From positions 682,001 to 746,000 of the forward strand of contig NZ_CP082273.1 in the NCBI RefSeq assembly GCF_019880385.1: a stretch of DNA of 64,000 nt, read 5' to 3'. The stretch's first letter is position 1. Every line of letters begins with the position of its first letter. The notes beneath the pieces are model-generated. The model was given only the letters and a program-made list of their open reading frames with translations, had not been told where the DNA came from and ran no database searches. Source of the stretch: Nocardioides coralli. Its GTDB lineage: Bacteria; Actinomycetota; Actinomycetes; Propionibacteriales; Nocardioidaceae. Of this stretch, positions 1 to 9,206 are shown one piece after another. A program made the position numbers and the translations under genes.

Positions 1-521
1 CCGCGGTCTACGACTTCAAGGACAACGTGGTGCCCGGTGCCACCGAGCGCGACCGCGGCTACTGGCGCGACGTGGGGACGCTCGGCTCCTACTACGCCGC
101 CCACATGGACGTCGTGAGCCCGCTGCCGATCTTCAACCTCTACAACTTCGCCTGGCCCATCTACACCTCCTACGGGCCGCAGCCGCCGGTGAAGGTGGTC
201 CAGGGGGAGGGCGGCCGCGGGGCCGAGATCGGCGACGCCGTGCTGTCGCCCGGGGTCGTGGTGACCGGCGGCCGCGTGGAGCGCTCGGTCCTCTCTCCCG
301 ACGTCCGCGTCGAGCGGGGGGCGGACGTCGAGGACAGCGTGCTCATGAACGGTGTCCGGGTCGGAGCCGGCGCGGTGGTCCGCAACGCGATCCTCGACAA
401 GGGCGTCGTGATCCCGGCGGGGGCCGAGATCGGGCTGGACCCGAAGGCCGACGAGAAGCGCGGGCTCGTGGTCGAGGACGGGCTGACCGTCATGGGCAAG
501 CTGGCCCGCTTCCCGGACTGA
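1..521 (+). CDS. glgC: Glucose-1-phosphate adenylyltransferase, C-terminal part
   Basis: This enzyme makes ADP-glucose from ATP and glucose-1-phosphate for glycogen synthesis. Only the C-terminal portion is here: the frame is already open at base 3 (AVYDFKDNVVPG) and ends at a TGA at 519-521. The end of the nucleotidyltransferase domain is visible (RGYWRDVGTLGSYYAAHMD), followed by left-handed beta-helix hexapeptide repeats of the type that form the C-terminal domain of GlgC. The N-terminus lies upstream of the window. The next gene converges on it 6 bp downstream. Confidence 0.93.
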   Translation, partial: AVYDFKDNVVPGATERDRGYWRDVGTLGSYYAAHMDVVSPLPIFNLYNFAWPIYTSYGPQPPVKVVQGEGGRGAEIGDAVLSPGVVVTGGRVERSVLSPDVRVERGADVEDSVLMNGVRVGAGAVVRNAILDKGVVIPAGAEIGLDPKADEKRGLVVEDGLTVMGKLARFPD

Positions 522-527
522 GCCGGG

Positions 528-1094
528 TCAGAGCACGCCGGCCGCGCGGGCCGGCGCGGCGTAGGCCGCGGCCAGGGTGTCGATCGTCTCGTGGGCGTTG
601 AGGCCGCTCGGGTTGGGCACCACCCACAGCTCCGCGCCGGCGAGGTCCTCCGGCTGGCGGCCGAGCGCGGCCCGGCGTACGCCGAAGGCGGTGCGGTAGG
701 CCGTCACGCCGGCGACCGCCACCACCCGGGGACGCACCCGCGCGACCAGCGCCGCCAGTGCCTCGCCGCCGGCGTGGAGCTCCTCGTCGGAGAGCTCGGC
801 GGCGCGGGCCGTCGCCCGGCGGGCGAGGTTGGTGATGCCCAGGCCACGGGCGGTGAAGCGGGCGCGGTCCTCGTCGGTCATCCCGTCCGAGGCGCTGACG
901 GGGTGGTCGATGATCCCGGCCCGCAGCAGCGCGGGGTAGAAGCGGTTGGCGGGGTGGGCGAAGTGCGTCTGCGTGGCCGCGGTCCAGAGCCCCGGGTTGA
1001 TGCCGACGAAGAGCAGCCGCACGTCGGGTCCGAACAGGTCGGGCACCTCGTGGTCGCGGAACTGCTCCAGCTCGGCACGGGTGAAGCGGGCCAT
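528..1094 (-). CDS. mug: G/U mismatch-specific uracil-DNA glycosylase
   Basis: A 188-aa protein of the Mug/TDG branch of uracil-DNA glycosylases, which excise uracil or thymine-type lesions opposite guanine. The family signature GINPGL (near residues 32-37) carries the Asn expected to activate water, and the second motif NPSGLNAH is present near the C-terminus. I chose the ATG at 1094 because the glycosylase fold starts right after it (MARFTRAELEQF). It lies 2 nt downstream of the stop of the glycosidase gene on the same strand, so the two are probably co-transcribed although not functionally related. Confidence 0.92.
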   Translation of the reverse strand: MARFTRAELEQFRDHEVPDLFGPDVRLLFVGINPGLWTAATQTHFAHPANRFYPALLRAGIIDHPVSASDGMTDEDRARFTARGLGITNLARRATARAAELSDEELHAGGEALAALVARVRPRVVAVAGVTAYRTAFGVRRAALGRQPEDLAGAELWVVPNPSGLNAHETIDTLAAAYAAPARAAGVL

Positions 1095-1096
1095 CG

Positions 1097-2332
1097 TCAG
1101 GGCCGCACCTGCACGACGAGGGCGTCGGGCACCGGCCGCTGCGCGCCGTCGGACGGCCGGTTGAGGGCGCGCAGGCGCCCGTTGCGCCGCAGGCCGGCGA
1201 TCGTCGTCGACCCGCCGCCGTCGAGGTTGAGCGCCACGTCGGCGCCCTTCTTCTTGAGGATCCGGGCCAGCTCGACCAGCGTGGCACCGCGACTGTGGCG
1301 CTGGCGGCCATCGACGGCGAGGAGCAGGACCTTGCCGGTGTGGTGGTCGACGCCGACGGCGGTCCGGGGGTGCAGGATCCGGTCGTCGCTCACCTGGAGC
1401 CGACCGCCGCGCAGCAGCACGGCCTCGCCGCCGATGGCGAAGCGGGCCTTGCGGCCGAGTGACCATCGCAGTCGGACCCGCTGTCCGACGGCGAGCTCGC
1501 GCAGCTGTTGCGCGCCCGGTCCGCGGCCGACCAGCACCCGGCCGACGATGGGCTCGCCCGCGGACAGGCGCCGGCTGTTGGCCACGACGACACCGCGCTC
1601 GACCACCACCATGCGCACGCGCCGCTTCTGGCCGTCGGTGACCGAGTACCCCGACGTGGTCCCCCACGAGGAGTCCCAGATGCCGACCTTGCCCTCACGC
1701 ACCCGCGGCGTGTTGACGTTGGAGATCTCGATCTCGGGACGTCCGACGATCTCGGCACTCAGCGGCATGTCGCCGACCCGGTACCGGCCGCTGCGGTTCA
1801 TCCAGAACGCGTTGCGCCAGGTGAACCGGGCTGCATGCAGGAAGCCCCGCTGACGGTCCTGACCCACACCGAGGGGCGCCCCGGTGTCGTAGATGTCGAA
1901 GAAGCCGCCGTTGATCCCCGCGACGGCGTCGTTGCGGTGCAGCAGCTGCGTGAGCGGGAGCCGCTGGGGCACGACCTCGCCCATCGCGTGGTCGAGCCGG
2001 ACGCCCGGGCGGGAGGCGTCGACGGTCAGCAGGTGGGCCCGCAGCTTCCCGCGGGCATCGGTGCGGTCCCAGCGCTGGTAGCGGACACCGCGGGCGACCT
2101 TCCAGGAGCGACGGTTGTCGACCGTGACGCGCCCGCGGCGTGCGGCCGGCAGCGGGGCCACGACCTCTCCCGGGAGCCCGTCGGAGGTCTGGACCGGCTG
2201 TGACGCGGCGCGCGCCGACGCCGGCGCGTCGTCGGGTGCGGCGCGCCCGGCTGCCGTGCCGACAGGCGTGAGCGCAGCGGTGAGGACGACGGCGAGCAGG
2301 GGGCACGCGACCGTTCCGGGCCAGAGACGCAT
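1097..2332 (-). CDS. Secreted phosphodiester glycosidase family protein (NAGPA domain)
   Basis: A 411-aa exported protein. The N-terminus has an Arg, a hydrophobic core (LLAVVLTAALTPV) and an Ala-rich stretch typical of a Sec signal peptide. The C-terminal two thirds match the phosphodiester glycosidase family (the NAGPA or 'uncovering enzyme' fold): AGINGGFFD near the middle and NLDGGGSTT near the end are the two conserved catalytic-core motifs. Bacterial members are thought to cleave sugar phosphodiesters or to act on the cell wall; the substrate here is unknown. It sits 19 bp after the CocE-like hydrolase gene, also secreted, so the pair may work together outside the cell. Confidence 0.85.
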   Translation of the reverse strand: MRLWPGTVACPLLAVVLTAALTPVGTAAGRAAPDDAPASARAASQPVQTSDGLPGEVVAPLPAARRGRVTVDNRRSWKVARGVRYQRWDRTDARGKLRAHLLTVDASRPGVRLDHAMGEVVPQRLPLTQLLHRNDAVAGINGGFFDIYDTGAPLGVGQDRQRGFLHAARFTWRNAFWMNRSGRYRVGDMPLSAEIVGRPEIEISNVNTPRVREGKVGIWDSSWGTTSGYSVTDGQKRRVRMVVVERGVVVANSRRLSAGEPIVGRVLVGRGPGAQQLRELAVGQRVRLRWSLGRKARFAIGGEAVLLRGGRLQVSDDRILHPRTAVGVDHHTGKVLLLAVDGRQRHSRGATLVELARILKKKGADVALNLDGGGSTTIAGLRRNGRLRALNRPSDGAQRPVPDALVVQVRP

Positions 2333-2351
2333 GAACTCCAGCGTAGGTAGG

Positions 2352-3902
2352 TCAGCGCCCCACCACTGGCAAACGGACAGATGCGTCCTCCACCACCACG
2401 ACGCCGGGGGTGCGGGTCTGGGTTCCGGCGAAGGTGTCGCTGACCGCGCTGACGGCGAGGTAGAGCGTCTGGCCCGCGGGTACGTCGACGGCCACCGCGG
2501 GCAGCTCGAGGCGGAGCCGCCTGCCGGTGACCGGCCCAGGCTCGTTCAGCGGGTAGACGTTGTTCTGGACCAGGCGGGCGTCGCCGGGGGTGCTGCCGAC
2601 GGCGAGGCCGAAGAACGCCCGGTTCTCCGGTGCGGTGGCCGTCAGCCTCCCCAGGAGGCGGGACGAGCCGGCGATCCGGATCGGACCCTCCGCGATCGGG
2701 AAGTGGAGTGGTGCCCCGGCGGCCTCGGGGCTCACCACCTCCCCGACCTCGCGCCTGGTGTCGGCGCCTGCCGAGCGCACCGAGGTGCACGTGCTGTCGG
2801 GGGTCGCGAGGTGGAACCGGCCGTAGCCCGTCAGCCCCCGGTCGCGTCCCTTGAGCTGCTCGTCGAAGAAGCGCAGCGCCAGGTCGTCGAAGTCGCCGCC
2901 CGCCAGCTTGCGGCTGCACGGGTCGGAGGTCACCTGGACCCCGAGCGGGACCGCGGCCGGGAGGGCGTGGCCGCCGTTGTAGGCGAGGAAGATGCTGTCG
3001 CGTCGAGCCTGCGGAGCCAGCGCCCGCCGCCAGTTGCGCAGGCCCTGCTCGAGGTTGAACAACGTGTCGGTGGTGCCTTGGCCGAACAGCACCGGGATCC
3101 GCAGCCTCCGCCCCTGCCGCTCGTGCCAGGACGGCCCGTTGCGGCGGAAGAACTTCTCCATGTCGACACCGGAGGGACCGGTCCCGTCGGGCCACTGCCC
3201 GGTCGCGCTGCCCTCCACCAGCGCCTGGTAGACCTTCGGTGGCAGCGCGTCGGTCGGGAGGGCGGCGGCGCTGAGGGCGTAGGCCCACTCGGTGCGGACC
3301 ACGCCGTTGGGGGCCAGGCTCTCGTTGAGGTCGTGCCACGTGATCTCGGGGGCGATGGCGTCGTAGACCGGTTTGCCGCGGCGCTGCAGCTCCTTGAAGG
3401 CGCCGAGGAACTGGTAACCGCCGCCGTAGGAACCGCCGATCGCCCCGAGCCTCGGGTCCCCCGGCCCGTCCTTGCGCACCCACGGCAGGCGGGCCACCCG
3501 CCGGATCAGCCTCAGGTTGTCCTTCCCCTCGTAGCGCGGGTTCTCGACCTGGGCGTGCCCCCCGGACTCACCGAAGCCGCGCTGGTCGAAGGAGAGCACG
3601 CCGTACCCGGCGTCGAGCCACTGGCGGAACGCCGACGGGTCGGTGGTCCGGGAGCCGCCCCAGCCGTGGCTGTGCATGAGGAACGGCACCTGGTGGCGAC
3701 GGGATGCGCCGGCCGGCTTGAAGATCGTGTAGCAGATCCGGACCTTCTGCTCCGAGCCCGGATCGGGGACGCTGCGCACGCAGCCGTTGCGGACCTTCAC
3801 CCCGTCACCGTCACCGTCGCCAGCGGCGGCGGAGGCGGGGGTCGCGGCGGGCACGGCGGTGGTCAGGGCCAGCGCAGCGGTCAGCAGCAGTGGGCGGAGC
3901 AT
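2352..3902 (-). CDS. Secreted CocE/NonD-type alpha/beta hydrolase
   Basis: A 516-aa protein with a clear signal peptide (LLLTAALALTTAVPAATPASA). It belongs to the X-Pro dipeptidyl-peptidase/CocE group (peptidase S15 alpha/beta fold plus a C-terminal jelly-roll domain). Visible motifs are an oxyanion region (HSHGWGGS), DQRGFGESGG, and the nucleophile elbow GGSYGGGY with Ser as the likely nucleophile. The C-terminal part (from about residue 370) ends in a beta-rich domain of the kind called X-Pro dipeptidyl-peptidase C-terminal. The true substrate, ester or peptide, cannot be told from sequence. It is first gene of a probable three-gene operon with the glycosidase and mug. Confidence 0.82.
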   Translation of the reverse strand: MLRPLLLTAALALTTAVPAATPASAAAGDGDGDGVKVRNGCVRSVPDPGSEQKVRICYTIFKPAGASRRHQVPFLMHSHGWGGSRTTDPSAFRQWLDAGYGVLSFDQRGFGESGGHAQVENPRYEGKDNLRLIRRVARLPWVRKDGPGDPRLGAIGGSYGGGYQFLGAFKELQRRGKPVYDAIAPEITWHDLNESLAPNGVVRTEWAYALSAAALPTDALPPKVYQALVEGSATGQWPDGTGPSGVDMEKFFRRNGPSWHERQGRRLRIPVLFGQGTTDTLFNLEQGLRNWRRALAPQARRDSIFLAYNGGHALPAAVPLGVQVTSDPCSRKLAGGDFDDLALRFFDEQLKGRDRGLTGYGRFHLATPDSTCTSVRSAGADTRREVGEVVSPEAAGAPLHFPIAEGPIRIAGSSRLLGRLTATAPENRAFFGLAVGSTPGDARLVQNNVYPLNEPGPVTGRRLRLELPAVAVDVPAGQTLYLAVSAVSDTFAGTQTRTPGVVVVEDASVRLPVVGR

Positions 3903-3971
3903 GTGAGGTGCAACGCCTCCGACGGCCCGAGGTCACGGTGGCGGGGCCGCTGCCGGACTACCCTGCCTGGC

Positions 3972-5120
3972 GTGGCGCGGCCGTGGAACGTCTTCGTCGA
4001 GGGCGACAACCTCGACGTCCTGACGACGCTGCCGGCGGCGTCGGTGGACCTGGTCTACATCGACCCGCCCTACAACACCGGCAACGAGTTCGCCTACCGC
4101 GACCGCTACGGGCAGCACGACGCCTGGGTGGCGATGATGCGGCCACGTCTGGTGGCGGCACGCGAGGTCATGCGCGGGACCGGCGCGATCTTCGTGAGCA
4201 TCGACGACAACGAGGTGGCCCACCTCCGGCTGCTCATGGACGAGGTCTTCGGGGAGACAGGCTTCCTCGCCCAGGTGGTGGTCAACCTCAACCCCAAGGG
4301 GCGGCAGCTCGGCGGTGGTTTCGCCACCAGCCACGAGTACCTGCTGGTCTACGCCCGTGACGCCGCCCGGTGCGTGCTCGACGCGAGCAGCACCGAGACC
4401 GTCGACCCGCGCGACTTCCCGCTGACCGCGCCGGACGGGCGCCGCTACCGTCACCTGCCGCTGCGCAACACCAACAAGAAGTTCAACCCCACCACCGCCC
4501 GCACCCTGCACTTCCCCGTGTACGGCGACCCCGACTCGGGCCGGGTGGCGACCGCGCCGTTCGCCGGGGGCCTCGAGGTGCGCCCGGTCTTCGGCGACGG
4601 GACGCCGGCGGTGTGGCGCTGGTCGGCCCCCCGCATCGACGAGCGGCCGGACGACCTGGTGTGCAGGCGGGTCAACGGCAGGCTGGGGGAGCGGGTCGAC
4701 GTCTACCAGCGGGACTGGCTCCACGAGGGGCGCCGCAAGAAGCTGCCGACGATCTGGCCGGCGGCGGAGGTCGGGTCGACCGACACGGCCGTGGCCGAGC
4801 TCAAGGAGCTGCTCGGCCACGTCTTCGAGTCGCCCAAGCCGACCGGGCTGATCCGGCGGATCCTCCACACGATGCCTCCGGACGCGGCCGTGCTCGACTT
4901 CTTCGCCGGCAGCGGCACCACCGGCCACGCCGTGGCCCTGGCCAACGCCGAGGACGGCGGCACCCGCACCTGCCTGTCGGTCAACTGCGCCGAGCCGACC
5001 CGGCCCGGTTCCAACGCCCACGCCGCCGGGCTGGCCACCGTCGCCGACATCACCCGCGCCCGGCTGCGTGCGGTGGCCGAGCGCGTGGGCGGCGGCTTCG
5101 AGGAGTGGCCCGTCGGCTAG
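3972..5120 (+). CDS. Solitary beta-class DNA methyltransferase (N6-adenine or N4-cytosine)
   Basis: A 382-aa amino-methyltransferase. The catalytic motif DPPY is at residues 31-34 and the AdoMet-binding motif FAGSGTT at 311-317. That order, catalytic first and AdoMet last with the target-recognition part between, defines the beta class and resembles Mod subunits of type III systems. It is shorter than typical Mod proteins (about 600 aa). The GTG start at 3972 is chosen because a TACCCT hexamer (3959-3964) lies 7 nt before it, the spacing of a leaderless gene, and a match to family N-termini begins there. No restriction gene is adjacent: neighbours are a hydrolase and a WS/DGAT enzyme. Its stop overlaps that of the convergent next gene. 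Confidence 0.88.
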   Translation: MARPWNVFVEGDNLDVLTTLPAASVDLVYIDPPYNTGNEFAYRDRYGQHDAWVAMMRPRLVAAREVMRGTGAIFVSIDDNEVAHLRLLMDEVFGETGFLAQVVVNLNPKGRQLGGGFATSHEYLLVYARDAARCVLDASSTETVDPRDFPLTAPDGRRYRHLPLRNTNKKFNPTTARTLHFPVYGDPDSGRVATAPFAGGLEVRPVFGDGTPAVWRWSAPRIDERPDDLVCRRVNGRLGERVDVYQRDWLHEGRRKKLPTIWPAAEVGSTDTAVAELKELLGHVFESPKPTGLIRRILHTMPPDAAVLDFFAGSGTTGHAVALANAEDGGTRTCLSVNCAEPTRPGSNAHAAGLATVADITRARLRAVAERVGGGFEEWPVG

Positions 5121-6529
5121 ATGCCGGCGGCCTTCTCGAGGGCCTTCAGCTCGTCGTCGAGGTGGGTGAGCAGCCGCTGCAGGTGCGGGACGGTGCGGCG
5201 ACACCCGGTGAGGCCGAAGCACATGTCGCCGTCGTACGACGTGCAGGTGATGTTGAGGGCCATGCCGTTGATCGGGATCGACAGCGGGTAGGTGCCGACC
5301 AGCTGCGCGCCGTTCCAGTAGTGGGTGGTCCGCGGGCCGGGGACGTTGCTGATGATCACGTTGTAGGGCGGCCGCACGATGCCCTGCATCCGCAGCATCG
5401 GCGTGAGGATCGCGGGCGCCTGGCCGAGGGCGCTCATCGCCAGGATCTGCACCGGCGTCATCGACGACAGCGCCTCCTTGCCGTCGACCATCGAGCGGTG
5501 GATCGCGGCGAGCCGGTCGGCCGGGTCGGCTCGCTCGGTCCCCATCTGCACCATGATCGCGCCGACCGCGTTGCCGCCGTCGGCCGAGGCGATCTGGGAC
5601 TCGCGTGCCTTCAGGCCCACCGGGACCATCGCGACGAGACTCTCCTCCGGGAGCGCATGCATCTCGAGGAGGTAGGCGCGCAGCGCGCCGGAGCACATCG
5701 CGACCACCACGTCGTTGACGGTGGTGCCGGTGGCCTTGCCGACGCCGCGGATCCGCTCCATCGGCCAGTCCTGCGCGGCGAAGCGGCGGGAGCCGGTGAT
5801 GCTCTGGTTGAGGATGGTGCGGGGGGCGTAGAGCGACAGCGAGGACGTCTCGTTGCGCACGCTCTTGCGCAGCGTGCGGATCAGCGCGCCCGGCAGGCCG
5901 GCCGCCTCGGCGGTGATGCCGAGCGCCGTCCGCAGCGCCTGGCCGGACAGCTCGCTGAGGCTGGCCTGGGTCTCGGAGGGCTCGCGCTCGCGCGGGGCGC
6001 GGGTCCGCTCGGGCAGGTAGGCCCACGGCGCCGGCATCCCACGCTTGTCCGGGTCGGTGGAGAGCACGCTCTGGATCAGGCGCATGGCGCTCACCCCGTC
6101 GACCAGCGCGTGGTGGGTCTTGGTGTACATCGCGACCCGTCCGTCCCGCATCCCCTCGATGACGTGGGCCTCCCACAACGGTCGCTCCCAGCCGAGCCGG
6201 GTGCTGTGGAGCCGGGAGCAGAGCTCGAGCAGCTCGCGCACGCGCCCGGGCTTGGGCAGCGCGCTGTGGCGGACGTGGTGCTCGATGTCGAACTGCTCGT
6301 CAGGACGCCACACGAGCTGACCGGCGGTGCGCGCAGCACGGTAGGGGTGCTTGAGGAAGAGCGGCGCGATCTCGTCGGCGTCGCGCATCTCCTCGAAGAA
6401 CTCCCGCACGTAGCCGCGACCCGCGCCCTCGGGCTTGCGGAAGAGCTGGAGTGCGCCGACGTGCATCGGCATCTGGCGGTTCTCGGCCAGCAGGAACGCG
6501 GCTGACGTCGGATCGATCGGTGTGACCAC
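5117..6529 (-). CDS. Wax ester synthase/diacylglycerol acyltransferase (WS/DGAT)
   Basis: A 470-aa bifunctional acyltransferase that esterifies acyl-CoA to diacylglycerol or fatty alcohols, making storage triacylglycerol or wax esters. The acyl-CoA-dependent acyltransferase active site HHxxxDG is intact as HHALVDG at residues 139-145, and the conserved N-terminal opening (TPIDPTSAAFLLAE) and C-terminal SNVPGP and NIT motifs are present. Length matches the family (about 450-470 aa). The GTG at 6529 gives the expected N-terminus. It is a single gene between convergent and divergent neighbours, a common arrangement for these enzymes in actinobacteria. Confidence 0.93.
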   Translation of the reverse strand: MVTPIDPTSAAFLLAENRQMPMHVGALQLFRKPEGAGRGYVREFFEEMRDADEIAPLFLKHPYRAARTAGQLVWRPDEQFDIEHHVRHSALPKPGRVRELLELCSRLHSTRLGWERPLWEAHVIEGMRDGRVAMYTKTHHALVDGVSAMRLIQSVLSTDPDKRGMPAPWAYLPERTRAPREREPSETQASLSELSGQALRTALGITAEAAGLPGALIRTLRKSVRNETSSLSLYAPRTILNQSITGSRRFAAQDWPMERIRGVGKATGTTVNDVVVAMCSGALRAYLLEMHALPEESLVAMVPVGLKARESQIASADGGNAVGAIMVQMGTERADPADRLAAIHRSMVDGKEALSSMTPVQILAMSALGQAPAILTPMLRMQGIVRPPYNVIISNVPGPRTTHYWNGAQLVGTYPLSIPINGMALNITCTSYDGDMCFGLTGCRRTVPHLQRLLTHLDDELKALEKAAGI

Positions 6530-6724
6530 GGTGCCCCTTCCGGCCCGATCCCGTGCGGGCCCGGGAGGCCCGACGCTCCACCTGTCCGGTTGGTACGCCG
6601 TGAGGGATCTCTTGTGAGCGACCTTACGCGGCGAACCTCCGCCGCTCGACGGGCCAGCGGCGGCCCCCACACCGAGGCGTACCCTCGGGGCGTCCCGACC
6701 CGGCTCCCCCAGGAGGCCCACCCC

Positions 6725-7882
6725 GTGGCGACCGCCAGCCCCGACGCCCGCCCCGGCCCCGACGACCCCCAGGTCCTCGGGGACCGCTACGAGCTCGGTG
6801 ACGTCCTCGGTCGGGGTGGGATGGCCGACGTGCACCGCGCGACCGACCGGCTGCTCCACCGCGACGTCGCGGTGAAGGTGATGCGCGACCTCGCGGGAGA
6901 CGACACCGCCCGTGCCCGCTTCAGGAGCGAGGCGCGCACCCTGGCCGGTCTCTCCCACCACGGACTCGTGACGGTGCTCGACGCGGGCCTCGCCGGGCCC
7001 GCCGCCGAGCAGCCCTACCTGGTGCTGGAGCTGGTCGAGGGGTCGACGCTGGGCGACGAGATCGCCCGGGGCCCGGTGTCCCCGGACCGTGTCCGCGAGG
7101 TGGGCGCAGGGCTGGCCGACACGCTCGCCTACGCCCACGACCGGGGCGTCGTCCATCGCGACGTCAAGCCCGGCAACGTGCTGCTCGGCAGCGGCGACCG
7201 GGTCAAGCTGACCGACTTCGGGATCGCCAAGCTGATCGGGGACACCTCCGGCCACACCCGGACCGGCACCACGATCGGGTCGGCGGCGTACCTGTCCCCG
7301 GAGCAGGTGCGTGGCGAGCAGGTGACCGGGGCCGCCGACATCTACGCGCTCGGGCTGCTGCTGCTCGAGGCGCTCACGGGCGAGCGCGCCTTCTCCGGGC
7401 CGGCGATGGAGGCGGCGGTCGCGCGCCTGCACCGCGCTCCCGAGGTGCCGGAGCACCTGCCGGACGGCTGGCGTGCGCTGCTGGCCTCGATGCTGGACGC
7501 CGAGCCCGCCGCGCGCCCTGCCGCGGCGGACGTGGCCGCGCGGCTCAGGGCGATGGACGACGCCTCCGCGGGCACCACTCGCCCGCTGACCGGTCTGGTT
7601 GCCTCGGCGCCGCCGAGCGCTCCATGGATCGACCGCACCGGCGAAGCCGTGGCAGGGGCGGCCGTCCGGCTCCGCGACCGGGCCGTCGCGATGCCCGACC
7701 ACCAGCGGGCGCTGGTGCTCGTGGGAGCTGTGCTGGTGCTGTTCCTGGTGCTCACCGCCGTCGTGGCAGGTGGGTCCGACGGCGGCGGAGGTGGCACGGG
7801 CGAGGTGCCCCAGGAGGTGCCTCGGCGGCTCGAGCAGCCGTTGCAGGACCTGCACGACGCCGTCGACGGGCAGACGCCATGA
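6725..7882 (+). CDS. Membrane-anchored Ser/Thr protein kinase (Hanks type)
   Basis: A 385-aa kinase with a full catalytic domain: glycine loop GRGGMADV (29-36), ATP-binding Lys51, catalytic loop HRDVKPGN (144-151), DFG (164-166) and SPEQ in the activation segment. A membrane helix follows at about residues 326-348, with only a short Gly-rich tail outside, so there are no PASTA repeats. GTG 6725 is preceded by AGGAGG at a spacing of 8 nt; an earlier in-frame start would add a low-complexity stretch. Its stop overlaps the start of the following lipoprotein gene (ATGA), so the two are translationally coupled. Confidence 0.93.
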   Translation: MATASPDARPGPDDPQVLGDRYELGDVLGRGGMADVHRATDRLLHRDVAVKVMRDLAGDDTARARFRSEARTLAGLSHHGLVTVLDAGLAGPAAEQPYLVLELVEGSTLGDEIARGPVSPDRVREVGAGLADTLAYAHDRGVVHRDVKPGNVLLGSGDRVKLTDFGIAKLIGDTSGHTRTGTTIGSAAYLSPEQVRGEQVTGAADIYALGLLLLEALTGERAFSGPAMEAAVARLHRAPEVPEHLPDGWRALLASMLDAEPAARPAAADVAARLRAMDDASAGTTRPLTGLVASAPPSAPWIDRTGEAVAGAAVRLRDRAVAMPDHQRALVLVGAVLVLFLVLTAVVAGGSDGGGGGTGEVPQEVPRRLEQPLQDLHDAVDGQTP

Positions 7883-8295
7883 CCCGTCGGCCCGATGTCG
7901 CCCTCGCCCTGGCCGTCGCGGCCACGTCGGCCGTGCTCGTCGCCTGTGGTGCACAGCCGCCGAGCGATTCGGTTCCGTCCCTGGTCGATCACGTCGCCGA
8001 CGTCGACTCGGCCGTCGTCGCGGGCGACGAGCAGGCGGCGCGCGAGGCGCTGTCCGCGCTCGTCTCCGATGCCGAGCAGGCCGCCGCCGACGGCGTGCTC
8101 GCCCAGGACGACGCCGACGCCATCGTCGCGTCGGCCCAGGCGCTGCTCGACCGCCTCGCCGAGCCCGAGCCCCGTGACGAGCCGGCCGAGGTGCCGGCGT
8201 CCGAGGAGCCGGACCCGTCCGGGGGCGAGGAGACGCAGGACAAGCAGCAGCAGGACACGGGGGAGGACGAGGACGACGAGGAGGACGACGACTGA
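7879..8295 (+). CDS. Small lipoprotein with acidic tail, coupled to the kinase
   Basis: A 138-aa predicted lipoprotein. The signal peptide ends in a lipobox (SAVLVAC, lipidated Cys near residue 24). The mature part is a short helical region rich in Ala, Asp and Glu, followed by a low-complexity tail ending in an almost pure run of Asp and Glu. No enzyme motif is visible. The ATG overlaps the stop of the Ser/Thr kinase gene by 4 nt, so it likely acts with that kinase, perhaps as an external sensor or effector; that is inference from position. The acidic tail might bind cations. Confidence 0.8.
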   Translation: MTRRPDVALALAVAATSAVLVACGAQPPSDSVPSLVDHVADVDSAVVAGDEQAAREALSALVSDAEQAAADGVLAQDDADAIVASAQALLDRLAEPEPRDEPAEVPASEEPDPSGGEETQDKQQQDTGEDEDDEEDDD

Positions 8296-8397
8296 CGCCT
8301 CCGGACCCTTCCGCCCGGCTCCGTTTGGCGGCAGGCTGACCGAGCACCACGGGCGGTCACGACCGTGCCGCCCGACGCCTCTGTCTCGGGAGAACCT

Positions 8398-9066
8398 GTG
8401 TCCATCCGCACCCCCCTGCGCCGTGCCCTCGCTCGCGTCGTCGTCACCGGCGTCGTGGCCGCCGGCCTCGTGGCCGTCCCCGGCACCGCCCACGCCGCCA
8501 CCTACTCCGCCCCGCTCACCACGGCCATCGCCGACCTGCCGGTCGCGGCCGAGGTCCGCACCGGCTACTCGCGCACCCTGTTCCCCCACTGGATCGACGC
8601 CGACGGCGACGGCTGCCACACGCGCAACGAGGTGCTGATCGCCGAGGCGGACGACCCGGTCACCGTCGGCTCCGGCTGCTCGCTGTCGGGCGGTCGCTGG
8701 TTCTCCTACTACGACCGCGTCAGCTGGTACCAGACCTCCGACGTCGACATCGACCACATGGTGCCGCTGGCCGAGGCGTGGGACTCCGGCGCCCGCACCT
8801 GGAGCACCTCGGAGCGGCAGGGCTTCGCCAACGACCTCGGCGACTACCGCTCGCTGGTCGGGGTCACCGACAACGTCAACCAGTCCAAGGGCGACAAGGA
8901 CATCGCCGAGTGGCTGCCGCAGTACGACCGGTGCCGCTACCTGCGGGAGTTCGTCGCGGTGAAGCACCGCTGGCGGCTGTCGGTCGACGCGGCCGAGAAG
9001 TCGGCCATGAACAGCCTGGCGTCCTCCTGCACCAACACCACCATCACCGTGACGCTGGCCCGCTGA
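8398..9066 (+). CDS. Secreted HNH-type nuclease, DUF1524
   Basis: A 222-aa exported protein. A signal peptide (RRALARVVVTGVVAAGLVAVPGTAHA) is followed by a DUF1524 domain of the His-Me finger nuclease superfamily. The core motif DIDHMVPLAEAWDSGA has the catalytic His at about residue 120, followed by the conserved NVNQSKGDKD segment. Four Cys residues suggest disulphides in the secreted form. GTG 8398 follows GGGAGA with good spacing; an upstream in-frame ATG at 8365 would put extra residues before the signal peptide and is less likely. Probable role: degradation of extracellular DNA or RNA. Confidence 0.87.
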   Translation: MSIRTPLRRALARVVVTGVVAAGLVAVPGTAHAATYSAPLTTAIADLPVAAEVRTGYSRTLFPHWIDADGDGCHTRNEVLIAEADDPVTVGSGCSLSGGRWFSYYDRVSWYQTSDVDIDHMVPLAEAWDSGARTWSTSERQGFANDLGDYRSLVGVTDNVNQSKGDKDIAEWLPQYDRCRYLREFVAVKHRWRLSVDAAEKSAMNSLASSCTNTTITVTLAR

Positions 9067-9206
9067 CCGGGCCAGTACCCGTCCACAGTCGCGGCGGTCG
9101 GGGCCCCGTCACCAGGCCGGGCCTCGGCCGCCCCTGGCTGTCCGCGGTGGTTCCTAGCGTCGTCGGTGCGTCGGACTCCCCGGCGCGCTGACGGAGGGAG
9201 ACGCGG

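Noticed and set aside
2115..3971. Upstream extension of the methyltransferase frame to about 1,000 codons
   Set aside because: The extra part is antisense to the two secreted hydrolases, is low-complexity and has no motif; the methyltransferase family start and a -10 lie at 3972.
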